Positions 1 through 10,500 of a stretch of 64,000 bases of DNA are shown here, in pieces (the first letter of the stretch is position 1; every line of letters begins with the position of its first letter). The DNA comes from Papiliotrema nemorosa (lineage: Eukaryota > Basidiomycota > Tremellomycetes > Tremellales > Rhynchogastremaceae), in the NCBI GenBank assembly GCA_032158125.1, contig JASKOT010000002.1, positions 1 to 64,000 of the forward strand, in the 5' to 3' direction. A program made the translations under genes and the position numbers. Under the pieces are notes generated by a model. That model was not told the DNA's origin. It did no database searches and was given only the letters and a program-made list of their open reading frames with translations.

Positions 1-17
1 GTCCCTCCCCCCCCCCG

Positions 18-55
<38 letters not shown>

Positions 56-77
56 CCCCCCCCCCCCCCCCCCCCCC
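1..77. repeat. Poly-C homopolymer tract at the window edge
   Basis: About 75 of the first 77 bases are C, broken only by single T or G bases. It is not a telomere array: no TTAGGG-like unit is present. It may be a true low-complexity tract in the promoter of SPC3 or a sequencing/assembly artefact; the sequence alone cannot decide. Confidence 0.8.
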
Positions 78-223
78 GCCACGTCGCACCGACACGTCGA
101 ACCGGATGGAAGGTGGAGGGAGGATCATTATTTAATTCACCCGTCATTTTCCATCACCCCATTTTATCCCGACCCCACCCCCTACCCAACAATCACTACT
201 CTATACACTGCGCTCTTCGCACC

Positions 224-891
224 ATGTACTCGTCGCTGCAGAGGCTAAACCACCTGTCGTCGCTGGCCACGACGTATGTGATGATCCTGCTGGGTCTCAT
301 ATCCGCGGCATCCTACCTCACCATCCCTACGGTCGACAACAGCACGTTGGACATCAAAAACCTCATCATGCAAGTCTAGACCCACCCGTCGACACTGACA
401 TCCAGTCGGAAGGGTAGGCAAAACTACTGGGGTGCAAAAGAAGAGGAACTCGGCTCGTTGCGCTTTGACGTTCGAGCGGATCTCAACCCTCTGCTCAACT
501 CTTACAACACCAAACAGCTCTTCCTCTACCTCACGGCCGACTATACAGAGACGGATGGTACCGGGCATCAAGTCGTCCTATGGGACAAGATTATCACCCG
601 AGGAGACATGCGTGACATACGAGCAGTGACGAAACAGCCCAAACAAAAGTCTCCCAAACGAGGTCGAGGAAATGTCAGGATTGAAGATGGCAAGAACAAG
701 TACACCTGGAAGATGCCAAACGGTTCTTTCAAGTGAGTCGTGCATTCCAAACAACCCTAACATACAGACAAGTTCACTCTGCCAATATGACCCTACACTA
801 CTCGTTGATGCCATATGTGGGTGTACTTAGTTCGGGCATTGTAGCGACGGCGAGCGGTCCAGTGACGATACCTTCCGTGGCATCGAGATAG
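224..891 (+). CDS. SPC3: Signal peptidase complex subunit 3 (SPC22/23 family)
   Basis: Essential accessory subunit of the ER signal peptidase, which removes signal peptides from secretory proteins. The spliced product is about 175 residues, normal for the family. It starts MYSSLQRLNHLSSLATTYV with one N-terminal membrane segment (about residues 13-35, ILLGLISAASYL) followed by a lumenal domain containing LRFDVRADLNPLLNSYNTKQ and a WDKII block, then TLHYSLMPYVGVL near the end, as in SPCS3 proteins. Two introns are inferred: 374-412 (39 nt, acceptor gaag) and 733-767. The second junction splits a Lys codon (AA|A) and restores the conserved tail, ending in TAG at 889-891. A full-length gene with no damage; the poly-C tract lies about 150 bp upstream. 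Confidence 0.9.
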
Positions 892-1042
892 AATTTAGTT
901 GTACTACTCACGAACACGTATGAATGACCTGACCATGTCCCCCTACATTTTGTATGAGGACCCTCTGTTGACGTGTGAACCTCGTCACGTGACACGAGGA
1001 GAGATCCGGCCGGTGGGAGTGTCAGTGTTCCGGGTACTCGTA

Positions 1043-1062
1043 CATCTTGTAACCGGAGCGTT
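1043..1062 (+). promoter_or_regulatory. Shared promoter 20-mer, copy 1
   Basis: The block CATCTTGTAACCGGAGCGTT lies 57 bp before the acyl-CoA dehydrogenase ATG. A copy differing at one base occurs at 4967-4986 in the divergent promoter between the Q-rich gene and the BTB gene. Its function is inferred only from recurrence and position; no known factor is assigned. Confidence 0.45.
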
Positions 1063-1119
1063 TTCATCGACACTTGTTCTTGACCATTGACACATTGCTT
1101 GAAACCACCCAACACCACC

Positions 1120-2764
1120 ATGTTCACCCCTGCCCTCAGATCCGGTCGCCCTCTTCGAGCTGCTATCCCCGCTGCAAGGAACCTCCATGCCTCGGCGATT
1201 GCCCGAGGTGTCCAGGAGATCACCAGACCTGCCATCGAGACCCCCTTGTCGTTATGGAACTTTACAGAGGAAGAAGAGATGCTGCGTGATACAGGTGGGT
1301 CATGAGCGCCTCACGATGCCAACTCTTAGTGAGACGATTCGCTCAAGATGTCATCGGCCCAAAGGTCCATGAAATGGACGAGAAAGAGGTCATGAACCCA
1401 GAAATCATACAAGGGCTCTTTGACAATGGCGTAGGCTTCTTGCCTTATCACCGACCACAGTTGACCTCCAGCTCATGGGCATCGAGACACCCGCAGACCT
1501 ATCCGGATCTGAATGCTCCTTCACTTCTGCCATCATTGCCGTGGAGGAACTCGCCAAGGTCGACCCGAGTGTCGCGGTCATGTGCGATGTTCACAATACC
1601 CTGGTCAACACCGTGATCCGATTGTACGGAAACGATACCATTAAAGAAAAATGGCTCCCTGATCTTGCCACCAGCAAGGTGAGCAGCCTCTAAAGCGCAC
1701 GCTCACGACCAGGTCGGCTCATTCTGCCTCTCCGAGCCTGCCGCCGGGTCCGATGCGTTTGGCCTTCAAACCACTGCCAAAAAAGATGGCGACCACTACA
1801 TCCTCAACGGCAGCAAGGCGTGAGTACCAACTCCCGTGCGACCGCTGACGTTAGCTGGATCTCCAACTCTGGCGAAGCCGATACCTTCCTGGTGAGTCCT
1901 GGCAACCCAGCACAACTGACAAATCAGGTCTTTGCCAATGTCGACCCGTCCAAGGGCTACAAGGGTATCACCTGCTTCATCATGAGCAAAGACCAAGGGG
2001 TAGAGATTGCCAAGAAAGAGTCCAAGGTATGTAGCTTTGACATGCGGGAGACGCTAAAGGTCCAGCTCGGTATCAGAGCCTCCTCGACCTGTGTTCTCTC
2101 CCTTGACGATGTTAGACTCCCGGCCGAGAATATTGTTGGAGAGATTGGCAAGGGTTACAAGGTGAGTCACTCGACGTATACCGACTGACCCCACAGATCG
2201 CCATCGAGATCCTCAACGAAGGGCGAATTGGTATCGCCGCCCAGATGATCGGTCTCGCGCAAGGTGCGTTCGACCACGCCGTCGGATACGCCTACCAAAG
2301 AAAGCAATTTGGAAAATACATTGGCAAGTCGTCCCTTGCCTCATGAGCGCATCTGACCCCAAGGCGACTTTCAAGCCATGGGACATCAATTCGCAGACGC
2401 TGCAATCAAAATCGAAGCCGCCCGGTTGTTGACATACAATGCTGCCCGATTAAAGGAAGAGGGTCGACCGTTTACCAAAGAGGCCGCGATGGCCAAGTGA
2501 GCGGCAGTGTCAGGGCTCCTGCTGATGCGCAGATACTACTCTTCGGTCATTGCCCAAGAGGTGTCTGGACAAGCCATCGAATGGGCAGGAGGAGTCGGCT
2601 TCACCCGAGATCTTCCTCTTGAAAAGCTCTGGCGAGATAGCAAGATTGGAGCAATTTACGAGGGCACCAGCAACATTCAGCTCGAGACGATTGCCAAATT
2701 GATCCGTATGTCCGTTTGTTATGATGTGTCGCTGATGATCGCAGGAAAGGACTACGCTCAATAA
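1120..2764 (+). CDS. ACADSB: Short/branched-chain acyl-CoA dehydrogenase, mitochondrial
   Basis: FAD-dependent mitochondrial enzyme that dehydrogenates 2-methyl-branched acyl-CoAs (isoleucine catabolism) and short straight acyl-CoAs, passing electrons to ETF. The N-terminus is Arg/Ala-rich with few acids, like a mitochondrial presequence ([19 protein letters not shown]). Family blocks follow in order: [53 protein letters not shown], and [20 protein letters not shown] with the catalytic Glu in [15 protein letters not shown]. The EGTSNIQL ending and the [10 protein letters not shown] block fit ACADSB better than IVD or MCAD. About ten short introns are needed, several ending CAG or TAG before conserved blocks. 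Stop TAA at 2762-2764. Convergent with the next gene (283 bp between stops). Confidence 0.92.
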
Positions 2765-3047
2765 GCAGACACGGCAATATTGGGCAAAGCCCATATACCC
2801 AGGCATGCATTCAACTTGTTGATAATGTTCTCTTGGACGCGGCGATCGCATATACATTTCTACTTCTTGCGGGATGCTCTTTGTCTATTTTGCAACATGA
2901 TATGTACAACTCGGTGGGCTTTGTGGCAGGGAGAAACTCAGTTAATACAAGGGGGTGCGGTAGGTCTTTCCACAGCCAGGGTCAAGAGCGCGTCCTACGA
3001 CAGACTCGGGGTGGAGAGGGGAGTCTCAGTGCGTCGACCCAACATGC

Positions 3048-4607
3048 CTAGATTGAGGCCTGCCTGTCGACGAAGTCTGTCATCAGCGTCCAAAAATCGT
3101 ATCGAGAGATGACATACCGACTGGCAAAGTTCTTGTCACCCAGATCCTTGGCTTCGCCAGGTGGACCATACGGCTGTCGAGTCACGACTGCACGCGTCGC
3201 GGGGGCTGCATAGCTGGCTGCTCGAGTTGCTGCCGAGACGTTGGTAACCACGCCTCGTTGAATCGGCGCGGTCGATGCGCGATCACTTGGCGCCAGGTGG
3301 GCAGGTCTACCGAATCCGAGGGCAATCTGCGCGCTGACCTTTTCACCGTCATGCAAAGAGGGGTTTGGGCTCGTTTGAGCGGTATCATTTTTCGACTGGT
3401 TCAATGTCGCCTCGGTGGAAAAAGAGGCCCCCTCGGATTCGCTCGATGTCGACGATTCGTCGGTCGCTCGTCGTCGAGAGAGAAAAGTCGACAACGAGTC
3501 TCCCTGAGCAGTGACGAATCGACTCGTTTGAGCTGATTGGCGTTTGAACTCTTCAAAGGCGGCATGTCGAGTTGATGATCGCCATTCACCGAACGGAGAT
3601 CTGATGGGCTCAAACACTGGCTGTGTCGAGGCTGGAGTCGAGTATGTTGGATGAGTATTGGGAACGCTTTCGAATCTGGCTCGAAGGTCCTGTTCATCCA
3701 TCTGAACCATCTTGTTGCGTCCTGTTCGAGCGAGAAGATTGGCCTGGACACGAGCTGCGATGGCTGATCGTTGTTCCGAGGCAGAGTGAGAGGGTCTCGT
3801 TAATTCGTCGTAGGATAATGGTTGAGCATGTCGGAGCTGTGAAGAAAGGATCGCTCGGTGCGCATGGCCATTGTGCAATGCATCGGATTGAAGGGCCGCT
3901 TGCTGAGCTTGAATATGCAGAGTGGCCAGAGCCTCTCGGTATGGTTGACCACTCTGACCAGGTTGTTGGGCCATCATGTGAAGATGTGCAAGCTGTTGTT
4001 GTTGGATCATCAACTGGTTGTATTGTTGTTGCTGGATCTGTTCGAGGTGAGTTGAACGTCCGCCAAACTGTTGGTGGGTCACATGCGGTGGCTTCGGAAG
4101 CTGCTGCTCCCATGACCTCTCCTCCTGTGCATGAGAAGCCTGTCGAGCGTGATCGTAGTGAGCATGTCCTAAGTGTCGTGGGTCCCGCCTGACATTCTCC
4201 TGCTTGTCAGAGAACACAGCTCTTTCTTTGCGCACCTTTGCAGCCAGTCGTCCCGAGTACGGTACACCCGAAGGATCCAGCCCTAAAACGGCCATTTTAC
4301 TCGCTATCCACTCTGAATCATCTCCATCTTCTTCTTCACTAAATGTCGGTCCGAGCGTATGCTCTGCACCTGCATACGGTATCTTCCTGCCCATGTTGGT
4401 GGAGGCTGGATTGGGTGCCAGGTTGAGAGGAGGAGGAGGGGCAGCGAGGGGCGTGGTGAGTCGGCTTGAGGGGAGAAACGTGGGCGCCGGGGCTGGACGA
4501 GACTCCAGCGTGGGTGCAAATGGCAAGGGACCGACGGTGTTTGTGGGTGTAAAGAGGGATGGAGTTTGGTGACAAGGTCTAGCGGAGGACGAGGAGAATG
4601 CTGCCAT
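3048..4607 (-). CDS. Unknown Gln/Ser-rich protein
   Basis: One long open frame of about 519 codons from the first true ATG (4605-4607); the frame runs further upstream but only from a non-ATG codon. I do not recognise it. An acidic N-terminal block (GPTFSEEEDGDDSEWIASKMAVLGLDPSGVPYSG split over about residues 85-125) looks ordered and may be a conserved motif. A His/Gln-rich middle with QQQQ runs and likely helices follows, then a basic block around RSPFGEWRSSTRHAAFEEFK and a Ser-rich tail. No catalytic motif or membrane segment is visible. Near the 3' end a 54-nt stretch (3064-3117) has a full intron signature (GTATGT donor, CTGATGAC branch, GACAG acceptor) but is also open in frame, so the C-terminus may be ASRQASI or the longer ASRYVISRYDFW form. 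Possibly an RNA-binding or transcription cofactor; that is a guess. Confidence 0.7.
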   Translation of the reverse strand: MAAFSSSSARPCHQTPSLFTPTNTVGPLPFAPTLESRPAPAPTFLPSSRLTTPLAAPPPPLNLAPNPASTNMGRKIPYAGAEHTLGPTFSEEEDGDDSEWIASKMAVLGLDPSGVPYSGRLAAKVRKERAVFSDKQENVRRDPRHLGHAHYDHARQASHAQEERSWEQQLPKPPHVTHQQFGGRSTHLEQIQQQQYNQLMIQQQQLAHLHMMAQQPGQSGQPYREALATLHIQAQQAALQSDALHNGHAHRAILSSQLRHAQPLSYDELTRPSHSASEQRSAIAARVQANLLARTGRNKMVQMDEQDLRARFESVPNTHPTYSTPASTQPVFEPIRSPFGEWRSSTRHAAFEEFKRQSAQTSRFVTAQGDSLSTFLSRRRATDESSTSSESEGASFSTEATLNQSKNDTAQTSPNPSLHDGEKVSAQIALGFGRPAHLAPSDRASTAPIQRGVVTNVSAATRAASYAAPATRAVVTRQPYGPPGEAKDLGDKNFASRYVISRYDFWTLMTDFVDRQASI

Positions 4608-4870
4608 GTTGATCAAACGGTGTTCAGGCGAGACGGATCGCAATGCCGAAGCGAGTGGTATTGCAGGAGCACACGGGCTTTGTGAACGCAAGGGTATCGG
4701 TGGCTTTGGGGTATGACGGGCGACTATTGCGTTCGCACTCAGGTATGAACACCAATGAGGGTATACAGGGGAGTAATGACAAGGTCGATGCAGAGGGCAG
4801 AGGTTGCAGAGGTCGGGGGGAACATGTCCATTCCCAGGTTTCTTGGCTCACGGTGCGGGGAGTGTGGCCT

Positions 4871-4986
4871 ATTACAAAAAAAAAAAAGGATTCCCACCCC
4901 GTTTTTGTAATCCCAGTACTCGAGTATTACAAAATGCCACGGTCCCCGTTGTAATCCCCGCTCGGCCATCTTGTAACCGGAACGTT
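4871..4986. promoter_or_regulatory. Cluster of ATTACAA/TTGTAAT elements and shared 20-mer in a divergent promoter
   Basis: Between the starts of the Q-rich gene (4607, minus) and the BTB gene (about 5232, plus) lie ATTACAAAA at 4871-4879 (followed by a poly-A run), TTTTGTAAT at 4903-4911, ATTACAAAA at 4926-4934, TTGTAAT at 4949-4955, and copy 2 of the shared 20-mer at 4967-4986. The middle pair forms a perfect 9-bp inverted repeat with a 14-bp spacer that itself contains the palindrome ACTCGAGT. This organisation suggests a protein-binding site array or a cruciform-capable element; the factor is unknown. Confidence 0.4.
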
Positions 4987-5231
4987 CAGCGTCAACATCA
5001 ACATCGCACAGCCAGTGTCACTCTTCAACACGACACGAGGCGTAGTCCTGCAACGCTGTGTCGGCAGATCGTCAGCGACGCTTGTGTATGCCTCCAGGAA
5101 GGCACTTATCGCCCTGGACCGTATGATCATTGGCATTCCGACTGGATCCCCTACAGCCCTCCCCTCTCCTAAACCCTGCCGCGTACGCCGACCGCTCGAT
5201 CCGCGTTCCCTCGTCGGAACCTAGACTCACG

Positions 5232-7311
5232 ATGTCATTGCTACTCTCAACCAGTCCATCATCTCGAAACTCCATGCAGACCACCATCGCGTCTCGTCTA
5301 TCCGCTGTACATCTCGATCGGCGCACTCCCACACCGTCCAACTCTTCCCGGCGACGGCAAAACTCTCACCTTGCTTCTTCATTGTTTCAGACTCCACTCG
5401 TCATGCTCGAATCTCGAACAAAAGAGGATACTGCACGAAACTCTGAAGTTTTCAGGTATGAATGGCCCATCTATGGCCTCGCGCAGCTACGACATCACGT
5501 CGAGGATTGTCCCGGTGGGGTGTGGTCGCTCGAAATGGAAATGGAGGATCCAGAGAGCCTACCAGAGTCTCTCCGCAGTGGAAAGATCATTGGACCAGGG
5601 TGGTTCAAGCTCGATCTGGGTATGTCAAGGCACGAGCTGCAGGCTGATTAAAAGCCCGCACCATACCTCACCCACATTCACCCAAGACACCCGTCGAGGA
5701 CATTGTGACGACCCTCGCGACGGAGAACAAATGTATCGATACCTTGTCATTGTACATTGCCGCTCTATCTCTCGATTCGGGTCCTACCGAGATACGCTAC
5801 CCGGCGTCCCTGTTTGTCGGGATCAGACCGATCTACAACCACGCAGACTGGCCCGCCGGGTCTAGCTACTACTGGACCACCAGCACCGAATGGGAATTCA
5901 CCCCGCACAACGAATTTTGGGAGGTCCAGCTACCCAAGATGAGCCATCTGCTATCCGACCCTCGACTACGTGATCAGGACGGGTTTACCCTCTGCATTGA
6001 AATTGCGACCCCCGAGGCAATCGGTCCAGCTTTTTCAAGACCCGACAAGATCGAGGTAGACTCGGCACTCATCAACGGTCTCCGATCGCTAGTCGATTCC
6101 ACCACCGGTGACGTCGCCTTCATGTGTCTCGAGCATGATTGTCCGTGCACGCCCACTAGTGAGGGAGATGAGGAGGTGGCCGAGGAGACGGCTCGACCCT
6201 TAACCGTATCGCGGAAGCGGGTCATTTACGCCCACTCTGAGATACTCAAATCCGCGTCAGACTTCTTCCACGCGCTGCTCACTGGCGAGTTCGAAGAAGC
6301 TGGTCGAGCAAGGCGTGGCGAAGCGAGACACACTCCGATCATGGTCGATGATGCCGATTTCAAAGCCGTGTATTGGGTGTTGAGGTGAGCCGTGTCTTCT
6401 TCCCCGCTAATACCAGATACATCTATACCAAGGAGATCTCTTTTGCAGAGGTGGAAGACGTTCGCACGGTCATGGATCAGCTGCAAATTGAACCGACGGA
6501 AATCATCCGGGCCCTGTCAGATTCATCAAAGCTGTTTGGTTCCGCCGAGTGGGATTACCGACGTGTCTTGCGCCAGGGCGAAGAGCCAGAAGATCTCGAG
6601 GAGATGGATGTGAGGACCGTAATAAGTGCATCCAGTATGAGCACCCGTCGTTCCGCCATTTCACCGACCCCTTCTACCAGGGCAAACGACGCCAAGTCAA
6701 ACACCTCGCGCACTGGGACCTCCAAGACGGGCACTATCGCTGCAACCCCCACCAAGACGGCCAGTCTCGCCCAGGATCCGTCCTCTCGAGGTCGCAACGG
6801 TAAAGGATTGGCAGCTTCACCAACAACCAAGACTACCGCTGTCGCGGCTCCCAAACCCTCCAAGACCTCTCCTGCACCGATCAATCGACCGACATACACC
6901 CCGCGAGCGCCTGATCCGCATCCTCATCCATGTGCGCCGCCTGGACCAGCTTCCGCTCTATCTGTTTTCATGCTCAGTCATCGATATGGACTTGACAAGC
7001 TCGAGTCGTTGTCCAAGGCGCATATACTAGAGGGTCTCACTCCTGAGAATTGCATGCCAATGCTGTGAGTTTTCCCACCAAGTACAACGCTCATTCTCAG
7101 TCTTGCATCTTACCGATACGAAACGTTGCATTCGGATGTATTCGACTTTATCGTGAGTTTCAGGTGCAAAAAGGAGCTCACGATGTAGCTATCTCATTGG
7201 GATGCCGTACAGAACAGTGAGGAACTCGCCAAATGTGTAGACGAAGTATCAGCAGGCGTCTGGGGCGAGACGGGAGGTCGTGTCATCCTTGGTCTATTTC
7301 GCCGGCTGTGA
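5232..7311 (+). CDS. BTB/POZ domain protein with MATH-like N-terminus
   Basis: Likely a substrate adaptor of the Cullin-3 type, judged from architecture alone. An N-terminal region with a MATH-like look (FRYEWPIYGLAQLRHHVEDC, WSLEMEMEDPESLPESL) precedes the start of a BTB fold: VIYAHSEILKSASDFFHALL then GEFEEA, with the next strand YIYTKEISF after an intron. A Thr/Pro/Lys-rich stretch of about 110-150 residues follows, and only then the helical end of a BTB/3-box region (SVFMLSHRYGLDKLESL, then LLASYRYETLHSDVFDFILS). Introns: 5620-5654, one after VYWVLR, one after CMPML, one after VFDFI; all restore frame. The start is uncertain: ATGs at 5130 and 5232 are in frame, and a pyrimidine-rich TTTCAG near 5390 could mark an unrecognised 5' intron. 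Stop TGA at 7309-7311. Confidence 0.7.
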
Positions 7312-7505
7312 TCTGTCCATACGTCACCAATATCTGTAATCCAACATCGCGATCTAGCGACACGTTGTAATCGGTCAAAAGGCCTCCATATCTTCGTTGT
7401 AGAATCCTGTTGTCGATCGCCTTTATCTACGAGACACATCATAGGCTACATGCATGATCGTGATAGTCACTCAACACTGTAAAGGTCCCGAGGTTCACAG
7501 AGATA

Positions 7506-10500
7506 CTATGCAAAGTGTTTCAAACCTGGCACCGACAAAGGGGTGATAAACTCTCCAGCCGCACAGACTAGATCCGTCGCAGTTGCGACTGCAAACTGGT
7601 GGTACGATTCTTTCTGAATCGTTCTATCCCGATCGATCGACTGCATCGTAAGCACCTCTGCATGACTCGAATCACGGCGCGCAGACCTTTTCATTGTTGA
7701 TCATGGCCGAAACGAGTATATTGATACAGCGATAGATGAGTGTTTTGGTGCTGGCAGATGTATGTTTAGACGCCAAAATATGAGGAATGGCAGTAAAGAG
7801 CCCTGGGAAATCAGTCATCCACCTTGATTTCCCTCTCGACATACCTCGCAAAATGTCCGGGCGGAGCTCCATGAATCTCGATCGGTCCAAGGGGTCTGCG
7901 ATGCCTGGAATGAGAGCCACTTCGGAAAATAGTGCCGAGTCCAGCACATGGTGCATGGCGAGCAAAGCCGAGAGATACTTGTGCTCAATCGTCCACCGAT
8001 GTGTGACGATACTTTGAAACAACAGACCGAGGAAGATTTCCTCGTGCAACTGCGTGATTAGAACGTCCGCGAGGGATCTTCGTACAATATAACACCCTGG
8101 ATCGACAGTGGCCACATTTAGCATGAAATGCAAGCCCACTTGAAGTCTTCCCTGCTCATTCCGTATTCGTTGCCACGATTCGCGTCCAAAGGGACCTATA
8201 TAAGGTGTCCAACCCTCCTGGATCATCAGCGTGGTTATGCGAACAGCGATCGTTCCATTCACGGGATAATTCAGCTCGACGACGACCACTCCAGCACAAT
8301 CGGACCAGCACTTGGTCAGCTTGTTGATGAAAGCGCTGCGCTGATCTCGAGCATCTTCAGAAAGCGTCATATCCTCCACAAGGGGGAACATATCCGAGAG
8401 AAGGCGGTAAATTCTCGGAGATATGACATTGTTGACAGTCTTCTCGTCAGCATCGATCCACCAAGTCATTCCCACCTTAGCAAAGTCTTCCTCCTGCCTT
8501 TCGACCGGATCGATAACAGTCGCCTCGCCACCCAATGCAGCCAAGTCCACCGCCGTAAAGTCGATGCCAAAGGAGTATTCGTCTTGACTCTCGACACCCT
8601 GACCTCGAGCTTGTCGTCGCTGCTTTGCCAGCCGCGGCAGAGCACTTGCTCGAGCGTCCAAGAATGCTTGGATGGTCGCCACAACTTCCATCCCACACTT
8701 GTGATCGCTCGCGAGATCAAGAGAAAAAATTCTCCCCGTCCAGCCTTTAGTCAGTATGAGCCTTGCCAACGACCTACTCTCATGCAAAAGACAAGGATCT
8801 GGATAGACGGGACGGCTCTGAGTCTCTGGATCAAACGAATGGTGCTGTATAATCTGTCGGAAGCAGGCAACGACCAGTACCATCGTGCGCTCAATCTCCA
8901 TTTTCGTCGGCGCTTGAGCGGGTCTGTCTGGCTTGCCGAGATCATCCACCTCGTTTTGTAAAGTCGCAAGGAGTCCGCCAAGAGCGTCGACCACACGATC
9001 CAACGACGCGTCGTGATGTCGACAGGCCACTGCCAGGTACATCAGACCTCTGATACATATCTGCCGCGATTCAAAGTCTGCATGATCAAATGTGACCCAT
9101 TTTCGCGAGTTGACGAGCAACCAAGGCAAGAGCGACGGCGAAAAGTAGCATGCGGCAATCATTGTCGAGTAACGGTTAACCAGCTGTCCAACCTGTCGTA
9201 GCGTAGGAGGTAAGACCCGATTAAACTTGAGCGGGCTGACGGGGATGATACTCATGATCAGTCTCTGTACATCCTTTTCCGCTTGTTGAGCTTCAGACAA
9301 GCTCTTTGCAGAGCCAATCACATCGCTCGCTGCAACGCATACCAGTCGGAGATACATTTCAAAGGCCGTCTCCCGCTTGTCAGTTTCCGCTGCCGTCAAG
9401 CTCATGTCGTAATGCGTGATAAAGTCGGGATAGTCGACGGGTGGCTCGGTTGGAAGGTTGCGATGTTGTCGATTCTTGAAAATCACCCCTAGGTCCTTGG
9501 TCGCAATGCTGAAATTGCCTTGGTCAAAGCTCCATTTCCATACCGAGGATAGACAGACACAACGCGCAATCATCACCTTGATGTACCGATCCCGACCTCT
9601 GAGCTGATCAATGTGGGCCTTTTCTTCCGCCTCTTCATTGTGGGATATTCTGATGAGGGCAATTGCACGTCGCACGAGAGACCATCTGGGATTCGGCGTA
9701 AAGATGTCGCTAGTCTTGCCGAGAGGTCCAAATTGAGAGAGAGCGCAAAGACCAAAGATCAGGAACCAGATTCGCTCCGCAGCGATAGGCCCCGTTTCAT
9801 CTTTGCCAAACGCACGTTCCAAGGCCGTACCCAGGGCGGATGTAAAGAGATCAGTCTCTTCCGATATAGACGCAAGTAAATGTATGAGGGTGATCCAGGC
9901 ATCCATAGCGGGATTATCAATCTCGGGCGATTCCGACTCGCCGCGAAGAATCTGCTTCAGTGGTCGGATGGCCAAATCGAACCGGGATGACAAGAGGTGG
10001 CCCAGCAGATCCGTCGCCACTCCGAAAAGCACATTGGTCCGCTCAGACTGCATGGCGCTGGCTCGGCAGATGCAAGCAAGATCCAGCAATTGGAGCCGGA
10101 TCGAGATGAACAGATTGTGTATTCTGCGTGCATGCCTTCCCTCTCCTGGAGAAACGCTCTCGAGGGCAGCAGACACACCGGTGATCGCAGAGCTCGTCTC
10201 CGACACCAGCGCGGAGAAATCCCCATCCTGGGCCCGATGTCGCATCTCGATGTACTGGCGAATCATAATCAGGGACTGTAGATTGGGCTCCTCATCCGTA
10301 ATTCGATGGACAAAATCAATTGTGGCCTGTCTGATCCCGCCAAAGACAATGGGTATTACAGATGCAATCGCCGCGGATGCCATGTCGTCTCGCAATTCTA
10401 CTCCGTATGCGGACACGCCGACAATCGCCTCCATTGGCTCGACCACCGGCTTGCCGCGAATAATGTCGAGCAGCCTGCAGAGCCGACCAGAGCCGACATA

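Noticed and set aside
1..77. Telomeric repeat at the left end
   Set aside because: The tract is C only; no TTAGGG/CCCTAA-type periodicity is present.
3623..4192. Plus-strand open frame of 189 codons opposite the Q-rich gene
   Set aside because: Antisense shadow of CAG/CTG-rich coding sequence; no motifs and no splice partners.
7672..7680. Stop after INNEKVCAP as the end of the MMS22-like protein
   Set aside because: A GTCTGC...GATGCAG intron removes it and adds an ordered tail (YHQFAVATATDLV...PGLKHFA), which fits the family end better.
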